Assembly (NCBI GenBank): GCA_951230915.1
Contig: OX579637.1
Span: 30,690,001-30,754,000, forward strand
Reading direction: 5' to 3'
DNA: 64,000 bases
Source of the DNA: Antitrichia curtipendula
Taxonomy: Eukaryota; Streptophyta; Bryopsida; Hypnales; Leucodontaceae
Part shown: positions 35,249 through 47,058 of the stretch, piece by piece
How positions within the stretch are numbered: position 1 is the stretch's first letter
How the letters are laid out: every line of letters begins with the position of its first letter
Program-made: the position numbers and the translations under genes
The notes under the pieces: model-generated
What the model was told of the DNA's origin: nothing
What the model saw: only the letters and a program-made list of their open reading frames with translations
Database searches by the model: none

Positions 35249-35742
35249 ATGTGCTGCATCGGGCGTTCAATTTTGCGGAAGAGTGTGCGCCTTCAGGTTT
35301 TGCGAAAGAGTGTGGAGGAGGGACACCACACTATAACAAAACATGGTAAAAAAAAACCGCACTCAAAATCGAGTGCGGTTCTTTTTGCCACGTTTTTGTG
35401 CAGACCCACTACGCGCAATCAGCTTCTTTTGCAATTTCCCACTGCAACTTTTAGAATTTGAGATTGTGTAATATACCATTGGAAAGGTCTTAAAAATACC
35501 TTTTCAACGGTATATTACACGCTTTCAAATTTCAAAAATTGCAATGGGAAATTGCAAAAGAAGTTGACTGCCCACTACGCGCGCCTACACAAAAACGTGG
35601 CAAAAAGAACCGCACTCGATTTTGAGTGCGGTTTTTTTTTACCATGTTTTGTTATAGTGCCATCGAACAGACAGCGTGCTGCGTCGGGCGTGAGATTTTG
35701 CGGAAGAGTGCGCGCGTTTAGGTTTTGCGGAAGAGTGCCCGT
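35249..35742. repeat. Direct repeat flanking the CACTA MITE
   Basis: The segment TGCTGC(A/G)TCGGGCGT, then ATTTTGCGGAAGAGTG and AGGTTTTGCG(A/G)AAGAGTG, occurs at about 35,252-35,315 and again at about 35,678-35,738. The MITE lies between the two copies. A tandem duplication of host sequence probably predates the insertion. Confidence 0.65.
35329..35659. mobile_element. 331-bp CACTA-type foldback MITE with CCA target duplication
   Basis: The left end CACTATAACAAAACATGG (35,329) is mirrored by CCATGTTTTGTTATAGTG (ending 35,659). CCA at 35,326-35,328 is repeated at 35,660-35,662. A 3-bp duplication and CACTA ends are characteristic of CACTA elements. Almost the whole element is an inverted repeat centred near 35,496. 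Each arm also contains its own small hairpin, CCGCACTC / GAGTGCGG, so the transcript or single strand can form a cruciform. No coding capacity. Confidence 0.9.
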
Positions 35743-35744
35743 GC

Positions 35745-36540
35745 GTTGGGCATTGCAATTTTGCGACTTCATCAGAGCGGAAGAGGATCACAAGACTTCG
35801 GCGGAAGAGGAATTTTGCACGTGCAATTTTGCGGTTTTACTGCATTAAATTTGAGTTTGTCGAACTCAAAGAAGAAGCCAGGTATTGCATTTCATTCCCA
35901 GGTTTCTGTTTTTGTAACATTGTTCTCTGTTGTCATATATTTGCGCTCGATTTTAGAGTTTTTGGTTTTGTATTCATAGGTTTTGGCTTACCCTAAACCT
36001 TGTGAAGAATGTCTTTTGTGTTTTCTTAGAACTTGCGGACTGAATTCAGCTTTTTGGTTTAGATTGTTCTCGGTGGAGGTGGTGGAATGGGAAAAACGTT
36101 GAACGTTGTGTCTTTTGAACATTGTATTTTTAGTTTTCTTAAACCTGCGTCCAATTTGATTATGCTTGTAGTCTATGGATACATGAATTTGTTCACAGGT
36201 TTTTATTAAGGGATTGTTCTCCCTTCTTCATTAAAACTTGCACACAGTTCAGTTGTTCTTTGTCTGTGCAACAACACATTGTGAATAACGGGAACTCAAA
36301 GCTTGTATTGCTTCGAATGTGTAGGTTTCAGTTCGCAACATCAAGGACATCAAGGACTTCATAACCTTCTTCAGTGCAGGTATGCACCAGTTGTTTGCTT
36401 AGGGTTTAGGGTCTTGCTGATCGCTTAGGGTCTTGCTGATTGCTTAGGATTTAGGGTTTAGTATGAGAGTGTAGGGTCTTATTTTGATGAACCTCTAGAA
36501 ATCCAAATTAGGGATTAGCAAAAATAAAAATCATACGTAG
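35745..36540. other. Non-coding region before copy 1
   Basis: Apart from the telomere-like stretch, no gene or repeat is recognised. Possible leader or intron sequence of copy 1 cannot be excluded. Confidence 0.4.
36395..36475. repeat. Telomere-like TTTAGGG words mixed with a CTTGCTGATCGC repeat
   Basis: GGGTTTAGGGTCTTGCTGAT and variants repeat three to four times. It is a short interstitial stretch compatible with the plant telomere motif, not a telomere. Confidence 0.5.
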
Positions 36541-36556
36541 GTCAGATCGATTACAG

Positions 36557-37290
36557 TTCAGGTCGACAACAGTTCATATCGATTATTAAGGTAAACAAAG
36601 AAATGCATAAAATAATGAAAGTAATTATAATTTTATTCAGGCCGACCCAACCTGAACAGACGTCAGTTGTGATAATCACAAACCAAACCACGACAAAAGA
36701 AACAACCTATATTTGCAGTGTCCAAGACGGAAGCCCACATCAACTCCCAATTCAGGCCGAATTGACCTGAATGAGAAAGAAGAGCAAGTAAACAGAGACA
36801 TAAGGCATATAGGTCGACCCGACTTGAATAATCAAGCAGCAAATCAGTTCCAGGAACACAGAAAAACCAAATAGATCAGATAGACATCGTTTAGGTCGAC
36901 TCGACCTAAAAGGCAGGTAACAATCTAGAACAAACAAGACAGGAAGAAAACAACTCGGACCGGTATATCAGGTCGACCCTATCTAAAACAGCACAACATA
37001 TGTAGAGCGCAGAGGTTGAAATCAACCAGATCATTCAACACCCCAAACATGTACAGTGTAACTAGTCGAATGAGTGAAATCAATCAATTAACCTACTAAA
37101 TCACACATTGAGTTGAAAGAACAAAATCATGATTAGGTCTAGTTGAGCTAAAACACATGTTCATGGCAGTACACACACGGAGGCAACTAAATATAACACG
37201 GTCGACAGAGGCAAAGAGAGAAACTATGTGACTGATGCGTTGTTGTGACAAAGTCATCGACCAGCGATAATCAGCTCGACTCGACCTGAA
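36557..37290. repeat. Cluster of family-1 palindromes before copy 1
   Basis: Sites at 36,636-36,656, 36,751-36,771, 36,808-36,828, 36,890-36,910 (perfect), 36,967-36,987, 37,132-37,152 and 37,270-37,290, plus a half-site at 36,557. Consensus arms are TT(T/C)AGGTCGA and TCGACCT(A/G)AA around one base. The last site ends 12 bp before the ATG-led frame of copy 1. Confidence 0.85.
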
Positions 37291-37302
37291 TATAATAAGC
37301 GG

Positions 37303-38690
37303 ATGTCAACATTACTCTGCAAGATGGAAGACCAAATATTGAAGCTGGAGGCATTCTACAAGAGATGCAAAAACTTCAATGTCAAGGAGGACGGAGACGA
37401 CTTCAATCAGGAAGGGGAGTATTGGGAGTTCCAAAACCCAGACAGGGTTCAATATTGGAGTCTAAACATGATACCGTTCAAGAACATCATATGCTTCGCC
37501 ATGAAGTATAAGGAAACCGAGCCGTACTTCTCAATGTCCTATGATGAAGAAATCAAGGAAATTGTCCATGATCTGGGGCCAATAATAAAAATTCACTACA
37601 AGACAGCATAGACAGGAGTACAAGAAGAAGACCAATATCACTTCACGCTGGTTCTAGACTCCTTAAAGGTAGAGTTCAACACCTCGCACTTCATCAGGTC
37701 ACTGGAACCAACGGACTACCAAACAGAGATCCCGGAACTGAAGAAGAAAGTTGACCTTGGCTTCTTCAAGATGGCAAGTGGGAGAACTGTAGTTGGGAAG
37801 AGCTTGTGTGCTAAGCTCAGGATTTTCTTTGTCGACTTTGCTGTACTGAAGGCAAAACTCCAAGCAAAACAGAAGGACATGACCCCGCGGTCGGTCTTCA
37901 CTGAAAGTCCAAGCGTAGTAGAAGGGTAGAGGTCAATGGGAACTCCAGGAACGCAATAGAGCCGCAAGACAAGAAGGAGCAAGCAAGCAGGTGCAACCCT
38001 GTCAAGCCAAAAGAAAAGCAACTTGGCATCGTTGTCAGAGATCGTCCCATACGACAAGGACGCAAGCACATCTGCAGCTGGAGAACAAAGCTTTGTCTCT
38101 ACGGTAACTGATGTACCTGTTGCATACAACTTGAAGTGGAAACATGATTACGACGCTTCCACGGCCACATACAAAGCGTACTAGAAGAATTGCACAGACG
38201 CATACGTCTTTGACCGGGAGGAGAAAAAGACGATACCCATCGGCCAACTCAGTGAGGCACCTGCACACCTTATCATTCGCAGCCATGAACAAAGATTGGT
38301 CGAGGACATCATGACGTTTCTGTGGGAGATGCTTGACAAGTCCACAAAACAAACATTGTGTATCATGCCCGTGGACCAAACTAACAAACCCACACCCGAA
38401 CAGTGGCCACTGCTGAAGGACAAGAAGTTCTACATTATCAACGGCCAACACAGTGTAACTGCGAGCAAGTTGATGGTCGCAAAGGGACTAGACGAAGAAA
38501 TTGTGAAACACTTTCGCCACTGGAAGTGGTTTGGTCATCAGATGGTGAAAAGCTCCATGCCATCTCCGCGTACTACAATCGAGTGAATCACTTCGTTGCC
38601 ATGAAGCCGTCGTGGTCCACTAACATCCTCGGAGCGAGGAAGGTTTGGAAAATTATGGGGAGACCTAGAAATCTCAAATAAGCTGTGTGA
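37303..38690 (+). pseudogene. Copy 1, first coding block with ParB/sulfiredoxin-like domain
   Basis: ATG 37,303 opens one frame to about 38,515 that contains four TAG codons (37,609, 37,927, 37,957 and about 38,182) and no TAA or TGA. After a Glu/Asp/Tyr-rich N-terminus and a basic linker comes a region shared with copies 2 and 3. It includes FYIINGQHSVTASKLMV (~38,428-38,480), which resembles the nucleotide-binding box of ParB/sulfiredoxin-type domains (DGQHR-like). Near 38,520 a single-base frameshift occurs: homology to copy 3 resumes in the next frame as VVWSSDGEKLHAISAYYNRV and runs to about 38,680. In bacteria and phages ParB-type domains bind palindromic DNA or act as nucleases. Whether this one does is unknown. 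Confidence 0.65.
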
Positions 38691-38699
38691 GCCCTCAAG

Positions 38700-41600
38700 T
38701 TAGCACTTGAAGCTCTGGATTTATTTTTTGCGATTTACTATTAGTTTTTAGTGTTAATTCACGCAAAATAGCATGAATTAATAGTTGAGAGGAGTTTGGT
38801 AGAAGTCCCTACCAGATTAGTGAGGAACCTTCCTAAATTCATGGAAAGCACAAAATACTATGCTTTTCTATGTTTATGTCTTAAGTTCAGTGTCTTAGAG
38901 TCCATATTAACGTATTAGAGAGATGTGAGGAAGTGAGAGTTAGCCAGTTCTAGTGTCTTGTCCATGTAACACTTGACATGTGAATACATGTGACATCCTG
39001 GCTAAAGTGCAAGAGTCTATATCAAGGTTTAGAAGTATCTCGATCCAATTCATGTAGAATATGGATTAGTTACATGAAGACCTATAAATGTTGAAGAATA
39101 TGAATCAGAATGCAAAGTAGAAGAAGGGCGAGGTGATTGGAGCTTACAAAAAGGTGCTTTTAGGGTAAAAGCATGCCAAGAGATCAACAGCGGAACTAAT
39201 CATCCACAACAACCCCGGTACCAGAATAATTTCCCCTCCGGGCGGAAATTATTAAGGAATTGCTAAAATTAACATCCTTATAGGAGGTTTGATTTTGTCC
39301 TTGGCCTTTGGACACTTCCCAAAAGATTGCCCAAAAGTTTTGGGATTTTACAAAACTCCACGATGACTCCACGGGAAGTCAACCGCCTTTGAAACTGATG
39401 GTAATTTCTTAGAAATTATCCAAAGTGCGGTAAAGTCTCACTAATAATATAATTTCTTAGATTAGAGTTTTATGTATTAGATGAGCGACCTGTCAAGTTT
39501 GAAGACTTTCTGATAGTCAGAAGTACCCAAATCGGCAACGACATCAAATTTAACAAGAATTTACAACACGACGACGAGTTGACCGGCGAGCTAGGAACTA
39601 GTGGTGTCCGAATGTCGCAAACAAGGAATGTTTTCTTACTCTCACGAACCTTCCAAGCAACCCTAGCCAGTTAGTTTTCTTGGGAAACTCAAATTCCATT
39701 AGTTGGGATTTTGACTTTTCTTTAGAATTATCGTTAGTGGTTTTTACAAATATTTACAGCCAGGAAGAAGGGGGTAGGGGCTCTCCTAGACTAATTGGGG
39801 TCTTTTGAACGCGATGGCACAATCGGTTTTCAAATTGGAGTTTTTCCCTAAAAGATAGATAGGGTCAGCTCTTAGTTTGACTTTTTTAGAGTAATTTGTA
39901 GTAATTCGAGGTTAATTAACAAAATATCTTGGTGAAAATCGAAGATTGGATTTAGTTAAGATGTCAAATCTTTTTTTTAAAAGCCAATTTAGATTAAACT
40001 AAGAATATTTGGGATTGACCTAGGATTAAATTGCAAAATATCTAGGTTAGTTAGGGTTATTTTCATAAAATCTTTGGGGACAATCAAGGATTTGATTTAG
40101 GCAAGATTTCAAGGCTAATTGAAGCCTCCAAGGAACTTGCTTAAGGACCTTCCTTCCTATTTAACAAAGATTAAATGCAAAATATCTCGTAGTAGTTTAG
40201 AATTTAGTTAGGTAGTTAGTTAAACGTTTTTTAACCGACAACTTACCGGGGAGGGCTTGGCTCGAGTATAAAAGGCCTCCCCTCGAGGTTGTCGGTACCC
40301 TCATTCTTATTTCCAAACCCTCATATTTTTCTTGGTACTGACACGTTGTCAGACCAACCCTCATTTTCATTTCCTTATTGTTGCTCTGCTGTGCTACCAA
40401 CACGTTGTTGGAGCACTTTAAGCCAAAAATTGGCTAATTCCTTCTAATTCTTTGCATTCTTCACTAATTCTCTTGTGTTTTGAAGGACTAGAGGGTCCCT
40501 TCAAAACATATTGCTTTCCTTTTGAATTTGGAGGTTGAAAGCCCCAAAACTTTGATTCTTTGCTTAAGATTACTTGAATATTAATCCATTGTAGCACGTG
40601 AACGCATTTGGTACTAAAATACTTAAAGCGGCGAGGCTTGACCTTGCCAAAAGTATTTTAGACTAATTTCCTACTCAAAATTTGTTGTATAACGGAATTT
40701 GAGGTTTAATTGCTAATGTTCGGTTAAACACTTTCATGTGTACCTCCTTTAGTAGTTAATTGATTGACTTTGACTTGAAATTTTAGAAGATTCGTTTCTA
40801 ATGTTCGGTTAAACACTGTCATGTGTACCTCCTTTAGAATCTAACTTTCAAAATACTTAAATTGGCTTAAGAAGCTCCATTTGTTCTGGGGTTGCCCCCG
40901 CACGGCGAAGCTTTGACCTTTTGAAACTTGGAAACGGGTACTTGAGAAAAACCCTCAGGGTGCTGGCTATTTAAGCCAAAAACCTTCATCAAGTGGCTTC
41001 CTTTCTTCCGCTAGAATTTGCTCATTTGCTTTCTGCTTTCCTTGCCAAAGTTATGGATTTTATTTGATTGTTTAGCTTTTAGTTTAGTCGTTTTGCTAGT
41101 TATTAATCCAAAAAACCCAAAACATTTAGTTTAGTTGCTTTTCTTAGTTATTACCCCCAAGATCCATTAGTTAGAATTTGCTTGCTAGTTGCTTTAGAAA
41201 AAACCATCCAAAAAGCCTCAAATTATTAATTAGATCCCATAGAATTGCTTGCTTTAGTCATTATCCCCCCAAAACCCAAAAAACAATTAGTTAAGAGTTG
41301 CTTTGTTTTAGAAGTAGTCAAATCCCAAAAATTAGCTTAGTTGATCTCTTTCATTTTAATTAGTTTAGTTTTGTTGTTTTTCTTTCTTTCCAGTTAACCA
41401 GTTAGTTAATAGAAATTAGAACCAGTCCAAAGATTAGAAAAGTAGCCAGATCACATCAGAACAAGGAGCCAACAAGGAGCCAAACCACATCAAGAGAAGA
41501 CGAACTGATCGAGGTCCCAAGGTGCTGATCGAGGTCTCAAACGTACGAGTGAAGTCCCGATTGAATTTGGGTCGAAATTGGACCATCGGGACTGAAAATT

Positions 41601-43800
41601 GGCCATTTGGTTTGTGTTTTTAATGCTTTGGGGTTTGGTTTGGTTGGCCAAGTCCTAACCAATAACGTCGCGCCACGTGGCAACAAGAAGTAGTGACTGG
41701 GCAGTACCCGAGGGAGCCAGGCAGTGAATGGAGGTGTTGGGAGAGTCCAGGCAAGTTGGGAACAGAAGACGATTAAGCCATCAAAGTCAGCTTGGAAACA
41801 ATTTGGTGAAGTCCAGGCCATCAAATCATTCAACTGTTGAACTGGAAAACTAAAATTATAATTTGCCATGTTCGCATACTAACTTGTGATTTTCTACATG
41901 CTAAGGTCCACAGCCATCTAACAACTAAATTGAATTAACTTTGATCTAATTTGATTGATTAGACATACACTACCAACTCAACAACCAAACTTTGAAGGAG
42001 ACAAGTGAAGTGAAGGAAACAAGTGAAGTTGGAAGTTGAAGAGACTTAGAAGTGACAATTAAGAAGAAGGAGGAGGTTAGATACTCTCGGAAGGAAGGTC
42101 GGAATTAAAAATCATTAAAGTAGTATCTCACTATTCATTTACTATTCAATTGGCATTGTTCTTTGTTTTGTTTGTTTTCCCTATTCATCTAACTATTCAC
42201 GTGGGCCTTGGTTTTGTTTTGTTGTGCTTTTACTATTCATCGATAGATTTGTTTTGATTCTTTTAGCTTATTTTATTAGATTACTATTCATTCGGTTGAT
42301 TTTAGTTATTAATTAGGATTCCAAAGACAAATTAGTTGTTGTTTTGTTGTTTGGATTTTGTTTTATTAGGCCTAATAAGCCAAATAGATACAAACAAACA
42401 CCAAATAATATCTTGGAATATTTAACAAAATAACGATTAAACAATTGGCAATCGAATAAACTACTATTCATTGAAAACTTGGGAAAAATGAATTAAATTT
42501 ATCATTTAATTTAATTTCCTAAAATCAAAGGATTAGTTTTAAATTGCCAAAACTAACAAACTGGACTTTATAGATAGGTTTAGAAACAATAATACTAAGA
42601 TTTCTTCCAAATACATGAAAGACAATGGAGAATTTCAAGGAGACGATTATGATGGTGTTTTGCGATGATGGGACGATCGACATTCTCGATACTGAGGTAT
42701 GAATTTCAAAACTTGTCTTTTGTTTTCTCTTTTGCTTTCACTCTTTAAAAATTAGATTAGAAAACTAAAACTAACAAAATTAGGAATCCGATAGCTAGTT
42801 AGAATTTAAAATCGTTGGAAAACCTTAAAAACCTTAACTATAACCGTGAAAGTAATAATTAGATTAACTTTGAGTGAGTCTAGAAACCGAAATAGTAATT
42901 TCATCCAAAGGAATTTCAAAAAGAATCTAACGTAACTTAGGAATCTAGGGAATATTAGAATAATTGGGGAAATTAAACCCTAATTTATCCCTTAAATTCT
43001 ACATAAAACTTATTGAAACCGAATTCCATCCAACTAAGGGGAATTTTCATTCATTCATAAGTTCTTACCTAGAAGTCCAAAATTCTTACTTTTTACCATT
43101 ATAAGAAAGTAATTTATCACTTTACCCATAAAAACCATAAAACTATAGAAAATCACTAAAATTAGAATAATAACTTAGAATTAGGCTTAATTAAAGAACA
43201 ATTAGGAATATTCTCAAGGAACAACTAGGGAATCTTTGGAAACCATAATCTTTTAGAGAATCTTTTTAAGATTCCAAATCCAGCTTTTACTTTTCAAACT
43301 ACTTTAATTTGAAAGGATAAAAGTGTGGATAAAGATTTGACCTAAATTTGGATGAAAATTCCGAAAATAGGTTAAAATTAGTTTTTTCTCAAAATTCCAT
43401 TAGTTAACTTAATCAACCTCTTAACCCTGAAATTTAGATTTATTTCACATTATTTTGCTATTTTTAGTTGACGGATGAAGTTTTTAGGATAGAATCAGGG
43501 CCGAATTTCATCCACGCATAACTTTTGCTAGGAATATCAGAATCCAGCTTGCTTTACCATTTCGGGAAGGGCAAATTGTATTCTTTGATTTAGAATAGGT
43601 GGAATTTTAATTTAGTTAGAAGTTTAATCGCATTTAATTAACCCTTAATAACCTTTATTTCTTAACTATTAGTGTGTTTTGAAGCATTTAAATTAGGTAG
43701 AATCAACATAATAAAGTGTCCATTGCTTGGAAGGCCAAAGAACACTACGTTTCATTTCATCCCCTAGAGATTACTTTTTATGCCACTAGAATCCGTGTGC
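38700..43800. other. 5-kb AT-rich non-coding block inside copy 1
   Basis: No domain-bearing frame is seen. It separates the ParB-like block of copy 1 from its middle block; in copy 2 the same gap is under 1 kb, so a large insertion or intron expansion is likely. A TATA box (GTATAAAAGG, ~40,266) and an 86-bp-spaced direct repeat (CTAATGTTCGGTTAAACACT at ~40,711 and ~40,797) hint at a non-autonomous LTR-like element, but I could not find matching long terminal rep­eats. A short possible exon with donor GAG|GTATGA lies at about 42,625-42,697. A hairpin TTAATTCACGC / GCATGAATTAA is at about 38,753-38,780. Confidence 0.4.
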
Positions 43801-43817
43801 ATGTTTTACCTCTGAAG

Positions 43818-43912
43818 GGGGGAGATTAAAACACTCACAAGCTGCACCGGTTGAAAAGAAGTCCAACGCCAGGCAAAACGCGGACAACAATCTGAACAAA
43901 ACAATGTTCAAG
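43818..43912 (+). CDS. Copy 1, small exon
   Basis: The segment reads EGGRLKHSQAAP and NADNNLNKTMFK in phase with the next exon. It ends at the donor AAG|GTATGC (43,913) and may start after CTGAAG (43,817). The intron that follows (43,913-44,046, ending TTGCAG) contains two family-1 palindromes, 43,921-43,941 and 43,984-44,004. Confidence 0.45.
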
Positions 43913-43920
43913 GTATGCAC

Positions 43921-44004
43921 TTCAGATCGGCTCGACCTGAACTGTAGAACATACTCTATCTGCATCATTTAGCAAGAGTACAATTATGGTCGACTTGACC
44001 TGAA
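43921..44004. repeat. Two family-1 palindromes within one intron
   Basis: TTCAGATCGG/CTCGACCTGAA at 43,921-43,941 and a site with right arm TTGACCTGAA at 43,984-44,004, 42 bp apart, inside the 134-bp intron of copy 1. Confidence 0.8.
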
Positions 44005-44046
44005 CCTCGCTTACTAAGTGCTCTGTGATGCATCTCGCTCTTGCAG

Positions 44047-45399
44047 GAATTCTCTTTGGCAATGTACAAGCGCTTCGCCATGCTTGATGTTGTGTAGGCT
44101 TAGAAAGCAGCAAAAGGCAAGGACGTAGAAGAAAAACTCAAGATTGTGAACGAGCTCAAGATTATCACCGCTCCTGATGAAGTCTTCAGCCTCTGGAGTG
44201 AGGTGATTTCGAGCGCAGCGTACGGGGAGCTTATAGACCCAGACACCCGCATGAAGTTCAATGCGAGAACAACCTGGAAGCTAGAGAGCGAGAACTTGAC
44301 CCACGAATTCTTCAAGTGGCTTGGTAATCTCTCATTGTATGACTTGACAAAGCTAGCCAAGCACATCCTACACCAGGAGCCAGGAAGGAAGAACAAGAAG
44401 TACCCGAAGGTGACAATTAAACTCATCACGGGTGTGCTCGAAAGCTGCTACACATGCAAGGAGTGGGTCGAGGGCCGGAAGCGCAAGTACCTTGTGAAGC
44501 GGGCACTGCACCTTGTAGACTTGACACTGGGACTAATGAACGCCATGGACGAGTTGAACGTGAAGAAGTGGAGGCAATTCAAGAAAAGTCGAAACTTCAC
44601 GAGCGCCACGATGAACGTCCTTCTCGAGCAACCTAGAGACGACTATCAGGCGGAAGTCAATCAGCCCAAAGCCAAGAACAAATTTGTGGAGGAAATGTCA
44701 CTGTACGCGGCCCAATTCTTCAAGGTGTTCCTTGAGCGCAGGAATAACTTCGTGCCACCAATATTTGTCACTCACTATCGACCGTATGACATAAAATCAA
44801 AAGAGCACCAGGATTGGCCAAAGGGGGCGATGACTGCTGAGCACTTGAAGAACATGGCGTTCGGTGTATGGGACGTGAGGTACACTCCTATCGTCCTGAA
44901 CAAGGAGAAGTGCACGCCATCTTACCCGTTCTTCACAGTTGCATTGAGATCGTTTCAGGAGAAAGGTCAACCGCATCTTGAGGACGTCCGGAATTGGCTT
45001 CTGATAGCTTCAGATCTCACGGAGCACACACAGCTACTCCACTACATCGAGTCGAATGATGTGCTGAAGGAGTACAAGATGACATTCTCGGACTACATGC
45101 CAGCAAGTAAAGAGAGGATGGGCGACTACTCCGTCACCAACAAGAAGGCGGTCGAGAAAATTTATCTAACATTCCTTCAGAGCCCGAGCAACAAAAACTA
45201 TGTCGACCTCAGGGCATCGTATGATGCGCCCAATACAGATACATACACGAAGCCGTGGCTATACAATGAGCTCAAATTCAGAATCAACAACACAGAGCTG
45301 CAGTTGGAGTTCTATATCCGTATTCTACAAAAAATTTGCGTGCCCGGGGCAAACGTTCTGTCACTCTTTGCTGGGTCTAAATTCATATGTGCTGCAATG
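44047..45399 (+). CDS. Copy 1, main middle exon ending in a methyltransferase-like motif
   Basis: An acceptor TTGCAG precedes GAATTCTCTTTG, and the frame runs to a donor ATG|GTAAGT at 45,400. Two TAG codons lie near the start (44,095 and 44,101); after that ~430 codons are open. The first part (VFSLWSEVISSAAYGELIDP, HEFFKWLGNLSLYDL) is closely related to a block of copy 3 at 61,415-61,177. The end reads YDAPNT, then ICVPGANVLSLFAGSKFI, continuing across the intron as MSGLTMFAVRDSDES. A DPPY-like then FxGxG-like order is that of beta-class N4/N6 DNA methyltransferases. Both motifs are degenerate, so the assignment is tentative. Confidence 0.6.
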
Positions 45400-45448
45400 G
45401 TAAGTATTACAACTATTCACGTTCATTGGTAATATATCCGATCTGTCA

Positions 45449-45511
45449 ATCAGGTCGAGTTGACCTAAAGTAAACTGCTTGTCACCGTTGTTCAGCTCAA
45501 CCCGATCTGAA
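45449..45511. repeat. Two family-1 palindromes in the next intron
   Basis: Sites at 45,449-45,469 (CAGGTCGAGTTGACCTAAA core) and 45,491-45,511 lie 21 bp apart within the 153-bp GT-AG intron 45,400-45,552. Confidence 0.8.
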
Positions 45512-45552
45512 TTTTAATTATGCAATTGATTGTGTTTGTGTCGTTCCGTTAG

Positions 45553-46555
45553 ATGAGCGGGCTCACAATGTTTGCGGTGCGGGACTCGGATGAGTCCAAC
45601 AATTGGATAAGAATTGCGAGTGCGGCCAAGATTCTGGACAAGAACAACTTCCTACCATCCGGCTATTTTGTTGACGAGGCCATGTATCCAAGGAGACCTC
45701 AGCGGTCAGGGACACCGTCATCATCAAGGCGGAAGGGAAAGGCGGCGGTTAAAGCCAGTTGGACACCAGCCCAGCAGTCGCAGCCTGCAGCAAATGAGAA
45801 TGTAGATATCTCGACGGATAGTAAGCACGAGCTGAACGACAATGTCGACAATTACGACGTACCGACTGAGCAAACAATGCCCACGGTTATTGCTTCACAA
45901 AGCATTCGTGGATTGTCGGCTTCATCCAGACAACTCATAGGGACGTAGTCGTCGCTTACAACCCAAGAGAGAAAGAGGCGGAGGATGAATGAGGAAGACG
46001 ACGTCAGAGAGGCGGAGATTCAACAGCTCAGGAGGGATCGGATAGACGACCGCAGGTCGAACTTGGAGATGTTTGCAAAGAATGCGAGGCAAATGGAGGA
46101 GTTGCGGAAGATGTTCCTGGTGCAACAACAGCAGTCTGCAAGCCAGTTTCAGACCATCATGCATCATGTGGGTGCAATCCAACCTTTGGCGTCTTTGCAG
46201 CCGACGGGTCAGCAGCAGTTGCTCCTCCATGGTCCAACAGGAGGATCCAATAACAATGGATCCTCAAGTTTATTGGTGGAGCCCGGAGTTCAAATCATGT
46301 CTGCACCTCCTCCTCCTGCACTTGCACCTTTGACGGGAGAATTCGTGGTTCCCACTCCGCCTCCTCCTCAATTCGCATGCCCGAAGACACCGGCACCACC
46401 TGTAGAGGATTTGGATCCCTTGGAAGTGCATGGCGAGGTTGCTGGTAGTGAGCCTGCAACCATTTTTGTCCCCAATGATGGCACAGCCCAAGAGCACACC
46501 ACTGTCAACGTAGACCAAGAGAGTGCTCCACTGGCCCGTCCAGATCCCCCTGCAG
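45553..46555 (+). CDS. Copy 1, linker exon: basic, coiled-coil and proline-rich
   Basis: The exon follows acceptor GTTAG and ends at CAG|GTTAAT. It completes the methyltransferase-like segment, then gives a basic Ser/Arg stretch and a TAG at 45,946 that interrupts an otherwise continuous frame. A Glu/Arg/Gln-rich coiled coil (REAEIQQLRRD, ARQMEELRKM) follows, then a Pro-rich segment. The apparent TAA at 46,558 lies beyond the donor. Copy 2 has a matching exon order. Confidence 0.6.
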
Positions 46556-46593
46556 GTTAATTTGTAAATATCGCTCGATGTCATTTGTATAGT

Positions 46594-46614
46594 TTTAGCT
46601 CGACTCGAGCTGAT
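46594..46614. repeat. Family-1 palindrome in intron 46,556-46,773
   Basis: TTTAGCTCGA / TCGAGCTGAT around one base. Confidence 0.7.
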
Positions 46615-46773
46615 TTGTAGAATAGTATGAACATGGATGTAGATCTTCAGGTTGACAGACAATCATTTTTTGGCAGAACACTAGTAGTGGACATAACCAC
46701 TGAGTTCTCATTTTGAAAATCAATTTTGTACTTACTTCATTTCAATATGATGAAAGATACCGATGTCTCACAG

Positions 46774-46988
46774 ATTTCTTTCTTGGCAATTCCTGAACTG
46801 CAAAGGCACTTGTCTTGATTCCACCAACATCTCTAGAGCGTATTCTTGTTGCCAAAAATCCACATGCAAGCGCTGCCGCTGTGGATAATCATGGACCTTT
46901 GGATGATGACACCTCTATTCCGTACGCGGAGCTTTTAGAGATTCCAAATCCGGAGCCCGCTTAAGAACCCACTTCTTCCAAAGAGCAG
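46774..46988 (+). CDS. Copy 1, short exon
   Basis: Between acceptor CTCACAG and donor CAG|GTATTC the phase-matched frame reads as ordinary protein (LVLIPPTSLERILVAKNPHA, PYAELLEIPNPEP). It has a TGA at 46,794 and a TAA near the end. Product unknown; it links the coiled-coil part to the phosphatase domain. Confidence 0.4.
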
Positions 46989-47058
46989 GTATTCTACGTT
47001 CTCATGGCTTATAATATCATGGTGTTCATAAGTTCATTTTATTATTTTATTTGGACAG

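Noticed and set aside
38700..43800. Complete LTR retrotransposon
   Set aside because: A TATA box and short repeats are present, but I found no matching long terminal repeats, primer-binding site or gag/pol frame.
37303..46560. Alternative genetic code in which TAA/TAG encode Gln
   Set aside because: Considered because many stops fit Gln. Not adopted, because TGA also occurs at aligned Trp positions, the transposase double TAG fits Trp-Trp, frameshifts are present, and intact frames (19,126-20,223; 48,201-48,830) end normally at TAA.
45922..46662. Minus-strand frames opposite the copy 1 linker exon
   Set aside because: Shadows of the plus-strand exon, which has splice sites and homology.
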